Shown here in pieces: positions 42,796 through 45,578 of a DNA stretch of 45,578 bases (its first letter is position 1; every line of letters starts with the position of its first letter). This stretch comes from Ruminococcus sp. GTDB lineage: Bacteria; Bacillota; Clostridia; Oscillospirales; Acutalibacteraceae. The DNA is taken from assembly GCA_017458105.1 (NCBI GenBank), contig JAFTGC010000015.1, forward strand, positions 1 through 45,578, read 5' to 3'. Under the pieces are notes generated by a model, which saw only the letters and a program-made list of their open reading frames with translations, was not told the DNA's origin and made no database searches. Made by a program: the position numbers and the translations under genes.

Positions 42796-45426
42796 ATGAG
42801 TCACAAGTATGTGTACCTTTTTAAAGAAGGTAACAAAGACATGCGTAATCTTCTCGGTGGTAAGGGTGCTAACCTGGCTGAAATGACAGGTCTGGGCCTT
42901 CCTGTTCCACAGGGCTTCACAATCACAACTGAAGCATGTACCCAGTACTATGAAGATGGCAGAAAAATCAACGATGACATCCAGGCAGAAATCATGGAAT
43001 ACATCGTTAAGATGGAAGAAATCACAGGCAAGAAGTTCGGCGACCTTGAGAACCCACTTCTGGTATCTGTTCGTTCAGGTGCAAGAGCTTCCATGCCTGG
43101 TATGATGGATACCATCCTAAACCTCGGTCTTAATGAGGAAGTTGTAGAAGTTATGGCTAAAAAGTCAGGCAATCCTCGTTGGGCATGGGACTGCTACAGA
43201 AGATTTATTCAGATGTACTCTGACGTTGTTATGGAAGTTGGTAAGAAGTACTTTGAAGTTCTTATTGACGAAATGAAGGAGAAGAAGGGTGTTACTCAGG
43301 ATGTTGAACTTACAGCTGAGGACCTTGCAGAGCTCGCTTCACAGTTTAAAGAAGAATACAAAAAGCAGATCGGCGTAGACTTCCCAACTGACCCTAAAGA
43401 ACAGCTTATGGGTGCTATTGAGGCTGTTTTCCGTTCATGGGACAACCCAAGAGCAAATGTTTACAGAAGAGATAACGACATCCCTTACTCATGGGGTACA
43501 GCAGTTAATGTACAGATGATGGCATTCGGTAACATGGGTGACACATCCGGTACAGGTGTTGCATTTACAAGAAACCCTGCTACAGGTGAAAAGAAGCTTA
43601 TGGGTGAGTTCCTTATGAACGCTCAGGGCGAGGATGTTGTTGCCGGTGTTCGTACACCGTCACCAATCGCTCAGCTCGAGGAAGTTATGCCTGAGGTTTT
43701 TGCTCAGTTTGTTGACATCTGTGCTAAGCTTGAAAACCACTACAGAGATATGCAGGATATGGAGTTTACAATTGAGGACAAGCACCTTTATATGCTCCAG
43801 ACAAGAAACGGTAAAAGAACAGCTGCCGCTGCTCTTAAGATTGCCTGCGACCTCGTTGACGAAGGTATGATCAGCGAGAAAGAAGCAGTTGCTATGATCG
43901 ACCCAAGAAACCTTGACACTCTTCTCCACCCACAGTTCGACGCTGAGGTTCTTAAGGCTTCTTCACCAATCGGTAAAGCTCTCCCTGCTTCTCCTGGTGC
44001 TGCCAGCGGTAAGGTTGTATTTACAGCTGAGGACGCTAAAGTTCAGGGCGGCAAGGGCGAAAAGGTTATCCTTGTAAGACTTGAAACTTCACCTGAAGAC
44101 ATTGAGGGTATGAAGAGTGCACAGGGTATCCTCACAGTTCGCGGCGGTATGACATCCCACGCAGCAGTTGTTGCCCGTGGTATGGGTACTTGCTGTGTAT
44201 CCGGTTGTTCAGAAATCAAGATGGACGAAGAGAACAAGGTATTTGTTCTTGCAGGCAAAGAGTTCCACGAGGGCGACGCTATCTCCATCGACGGTTCAAC
44301 AGGTAACATCTATGACGGTATCATCCCAACAGTTCCTGCATCAATCGCAGGTGAGTTCGGCAGAATTATGTCATGGGCTGATAAGTACAGAACACTTAAG
44401 GTAAGAACAAATGCTGACACACCTGATGATGCTAAGCATGCAAAAGAGCTTGGTGCAGAGGGCATCGGTCTTTGCCGTACAGAGCATATGTTCTTTGAAG
44501 AGGAAAGAATTGCTGCATTCAGAGAGATGATTTGTGCTGATACCGCTGAAGAGAGAGAAACTGCTCTTGAAAAGATTCTTCCATACCAGCAGAACGACTT
44601 CGAGGCTCTTTACGAGGCTCTCGAGGGCAACCCTGTTACAATCCGTTTCCTTGATCCACCGCTTCACGAGTTTGTTCCTACAGAAGAAGCTGACATCGAA
44701 ACACTTGCAAAGGCTCAGGGCAAGAGCGTTGCTGACATCAAGGCTATTATCGACAGCCTCCATGAGTTCAACCCAATGATGGGTCACCGTGGTTGCCGTC
44801 TTGCAGTAACATATCCTGAGATCGCAAGAATGCAGACAAAGGCAGTTATCCGTGCTGCTCTTAAGGTTACAGCTGCTCATCCTGACTGGAGCCTCGTTCC
44901 TGAGATTATGATTCCGCTCGTTGGCGACACTAAGGAACTCAAGTTCGTTAAGAAGATTGTTGTAGAGACAGCTGATGCTGAAATCGCTGCTGCAGGCACA
45001 GACCTCAAGTACGAAGTTGGTACAATGATTGAAATCCCAAGAGCTGCTCTTACAGCTGATGTTATCGCTGAAGATGCTGAGTTCTTCTGCTTCGGTACAA
45101 ACGACCTTACACAGATGACATTCGGTTTCTCAAGAGATGACGCAGGTAAGTTCCTTGAGTCTTATTATGACAATAAGATTTATGAGAACGATCCTTTTGC
45201 TAAGCTCGACCAGACAGGCGTTGGTAAGCTTATGGAAATGGCTGTTCAGCTCGGTAAGAAAGTTAGACCTAACATTCACTGCGGTATCTGCGGCGAACAC
45301 GGTGGCGACCCAACATCTGTTGAGTTCTGCCATAAGATTGGTCTTGACTATGTATCTTGCTCACCGTTTAGAGTGCCAATCGCAAGACTTGCTGCTGCTC
45401 AGGCTGCTATTGCTGACGAAAAGTAA
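42796..45426 (+). CDS. ppdK: Pyruvate, phosphate dikinase
   Basis: An 876-residue dikinase that interconverts pyruvate, ATP and phosphate with PEP, AMP and pyrophosphate. In anaerobes it often works in glycolysis with pyrophosphate saving. The N-terminal ATP-grasp part has LLGGKGANLAEM and SVRSGARASMPGMMDT. The phosphohistidine domain has GGMTSHAAVVARGMG, and the PEP/pyruvate domain has CRTEHMFF, MGHRGCRL and the catalytic Cys in NIHCGICGEHGGDP. The length is typical. Codon choice differs from most neighbours, with AAG for Lys and GCT, GGT and CTT favoured, as expected for a very highly expressed gene. The AGGAGG site precedes ATG 42796, and two hairpins follow. Confidence 0.97.
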   Translation: MSHKYVYLFKEGNKDMRNLLGGKGANLAEMTGLGLPVPQGFTITTEACTQYYEDGRKINDDIQAEIMEYIVKMEEITGKKFGDLENPLLVSVRSGARASMPGMMDTILNLGLNEEVVEVMAKKSGNPRWAWDCYRRFIQMYSDVVMEVGKKYFEVLIDEMKEKKGVTQDVELTAEDLAELASQFKEEYKKQIGVDFPTDPKEQLMGAIEAVFRSWDNPRANVYRRDNDIPYSWGTAVNVQMMAFGNMGDTSGTGVAFTRNPATGEKKLMGEFLMNAQGEDVVAGVRTPSPIAQLEEVMPEVFAQFVDICAKLENHYRDMQDMEFTIEDKHLYMLQTRNGKRTAAAALKIACDLVDEGMISEKEAVAMIDPRNLDTLLHPQFDAEVLKASSPIGKALPASPGAASGKVVFTAEDAKVQGGKGEKVILVRLETSPEDIEGMKSAQGILTVRGGMTSHAAVVARGMGTCCVSGCSEIKMDEENKVFVLAGKEFHEGDAISIDGSTGNIYDGIIPTVPASIAGEFGRIMSWADKYRTLKVRTNADTPDDAKHAKELGAEGIGLCRTEHMFFEEERIAAFREMICADTAEERETALEKILPYQQNDFEALYEALEGNPVTIRFLDPPLHEFVPTEEADIETLAKAQGKSVADIKAIIDSLHEFNPMMGHRGCRLAVTYPEIARMQTKAVIRAALKVTAAHPDWSLVPEIMIPLVGDTKELKFVKKIVVETADAEIAAAGTDLKYEVGTMIEIPRAALTADVIAEDAEFFCFGTNDLTQMTFGFSRDDAGKFLESYYDNKIYENDPFAKLDQTGVGKLMEMAVQLGKKVRPNIHCGICGEHGGDPTSVEFCHKIGLDYVSCSPFRVPIARLAAAQAAIADEK

Positions 45427-45433
45427 TTAACAA

Positions 45434-45474
45434 GCCTTATGTTAATGGGTAAAGCCATTTATCAGCCATAAGGC
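45434..45474 (+). repeat. Hairpin in the 3' untranslated region of ppdK
   Basis: GCCTTATG (45434-45441) pairs with CATAAGGC (45467-45474), and AATGG (45444-45448) with CCATT (45455-45459) inside. It has no U-tract, so it may stabilise the mRNA end ahead of the true terminator. Confidence 0.5.
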
Positions 45475-45493
45475 AAAATTAAATATCAAATTT

Positions 45494-45529
45494 AGACCTT
45501 GTAGAAGCAATTCTGCAAGGTCTTTTTTT
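45494..45529 (+). terminator. Strong intrinsic terminator of ppdK
   Basis: AGACCTTGTAGAA (45494-45506) pairs with TTCTGCAAGGTCT (45511-45523) over a GCAA tetraloop with one G-U pair, followed by TTTTTTA. Confidence 0.93.
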
Positions 45530-45578
45530 ACCCGAAAATCATAGAAAAGCCTTGTAAATACTGCATTTCTGTCAATAA

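Overview
The window is low-GC DNA from a Firmicute. The gene content points to Clostridia, probably Ruminococcaceae/Oscillospirales. Signs of this are the glmU-like/prs/pth/mfd block, trmK next to a Nif3-family gene, pyruvate phosphate dikinase, strong Shine-Dalgarno sites, many near-consensus sigma-A promoters, TTG starts, BspA-type leucine-rich repeats, and a secreted protein with two CBM21-type starch/glycogen-binding domains. The species assignment is inference. I see no tRNA, rRNA, CRISPR array, insertion sequence or phage gene.

Layout. (1) 1-2900, plus strand: a long terminator-like hairpin, then a DUF1858 protein, trmK and a Nif3-family gene, then the secreted double-CBM21 protein. (2) 2917-8019, minus strand: an acetolactate-synthase-like ThDP enzyme and a TagD-type cytidylyltransferase fused to a degenerate Gfo/Idh/MocA domain form a short operon. 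It reads through a terminator-like hairpin into an O-antigen-ligase-like polymerase and ruvX. (3) 8306-11536, plus: a 1076-residue secreted beta-helix/FN3 protein. (4) 11622-14603: phosphoribosyltransferase and HIT protein (minus), a zinc-ribbon/Tic20-like membrane protein (plus), queH and a HAD phosphatase (minus). (5) 14782-26701, minus: a surface-polymer locus with an SDR, three very large LicD-family proteins, a fourth LicD-like protein without the metal motif, an amidase lipoprotein and a truncated GH3-like membrane protein. (6) 26883-30863, minus: a secreted LRR/Ig-like protein, a membrane-anchored protein with a structured leader, and a YARHG-domain probable lipoprotein. (7) 31074-32251, plus: a DUF6514-like small protein and a PflA-like radical SAM enzyme. 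(8) 32310-42492, minus: a heterodimeric ABC exporter, mfd, pth, prs and a GlmU-like uridylyltransferase without its acetyltransferase domain. (9) 42796-45426, plus: ppdK with a strong terminator.

The candidate new biology is the split polymer locus (regions 2 and 5). TagD-type enzymes make CDP-linked building blocks, and LicD-family enzymes move phospho-groups from CDP donors onto glycans or teichoic acids. Here a ThDP enzyme is co-transcribed with the cytidylyltransferase, and an SDR lies upstream of several giant LicD proteins that carry roughly 550-residue helical extensions. My inference is that this makes and attaches an unusual CDP-activated, possibly ThDP-derived, substituent to a cell-surface polymer. 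The polymerase-like membrane protein, the amidase and the surface proteins nearby fit a cell-envelope setting.
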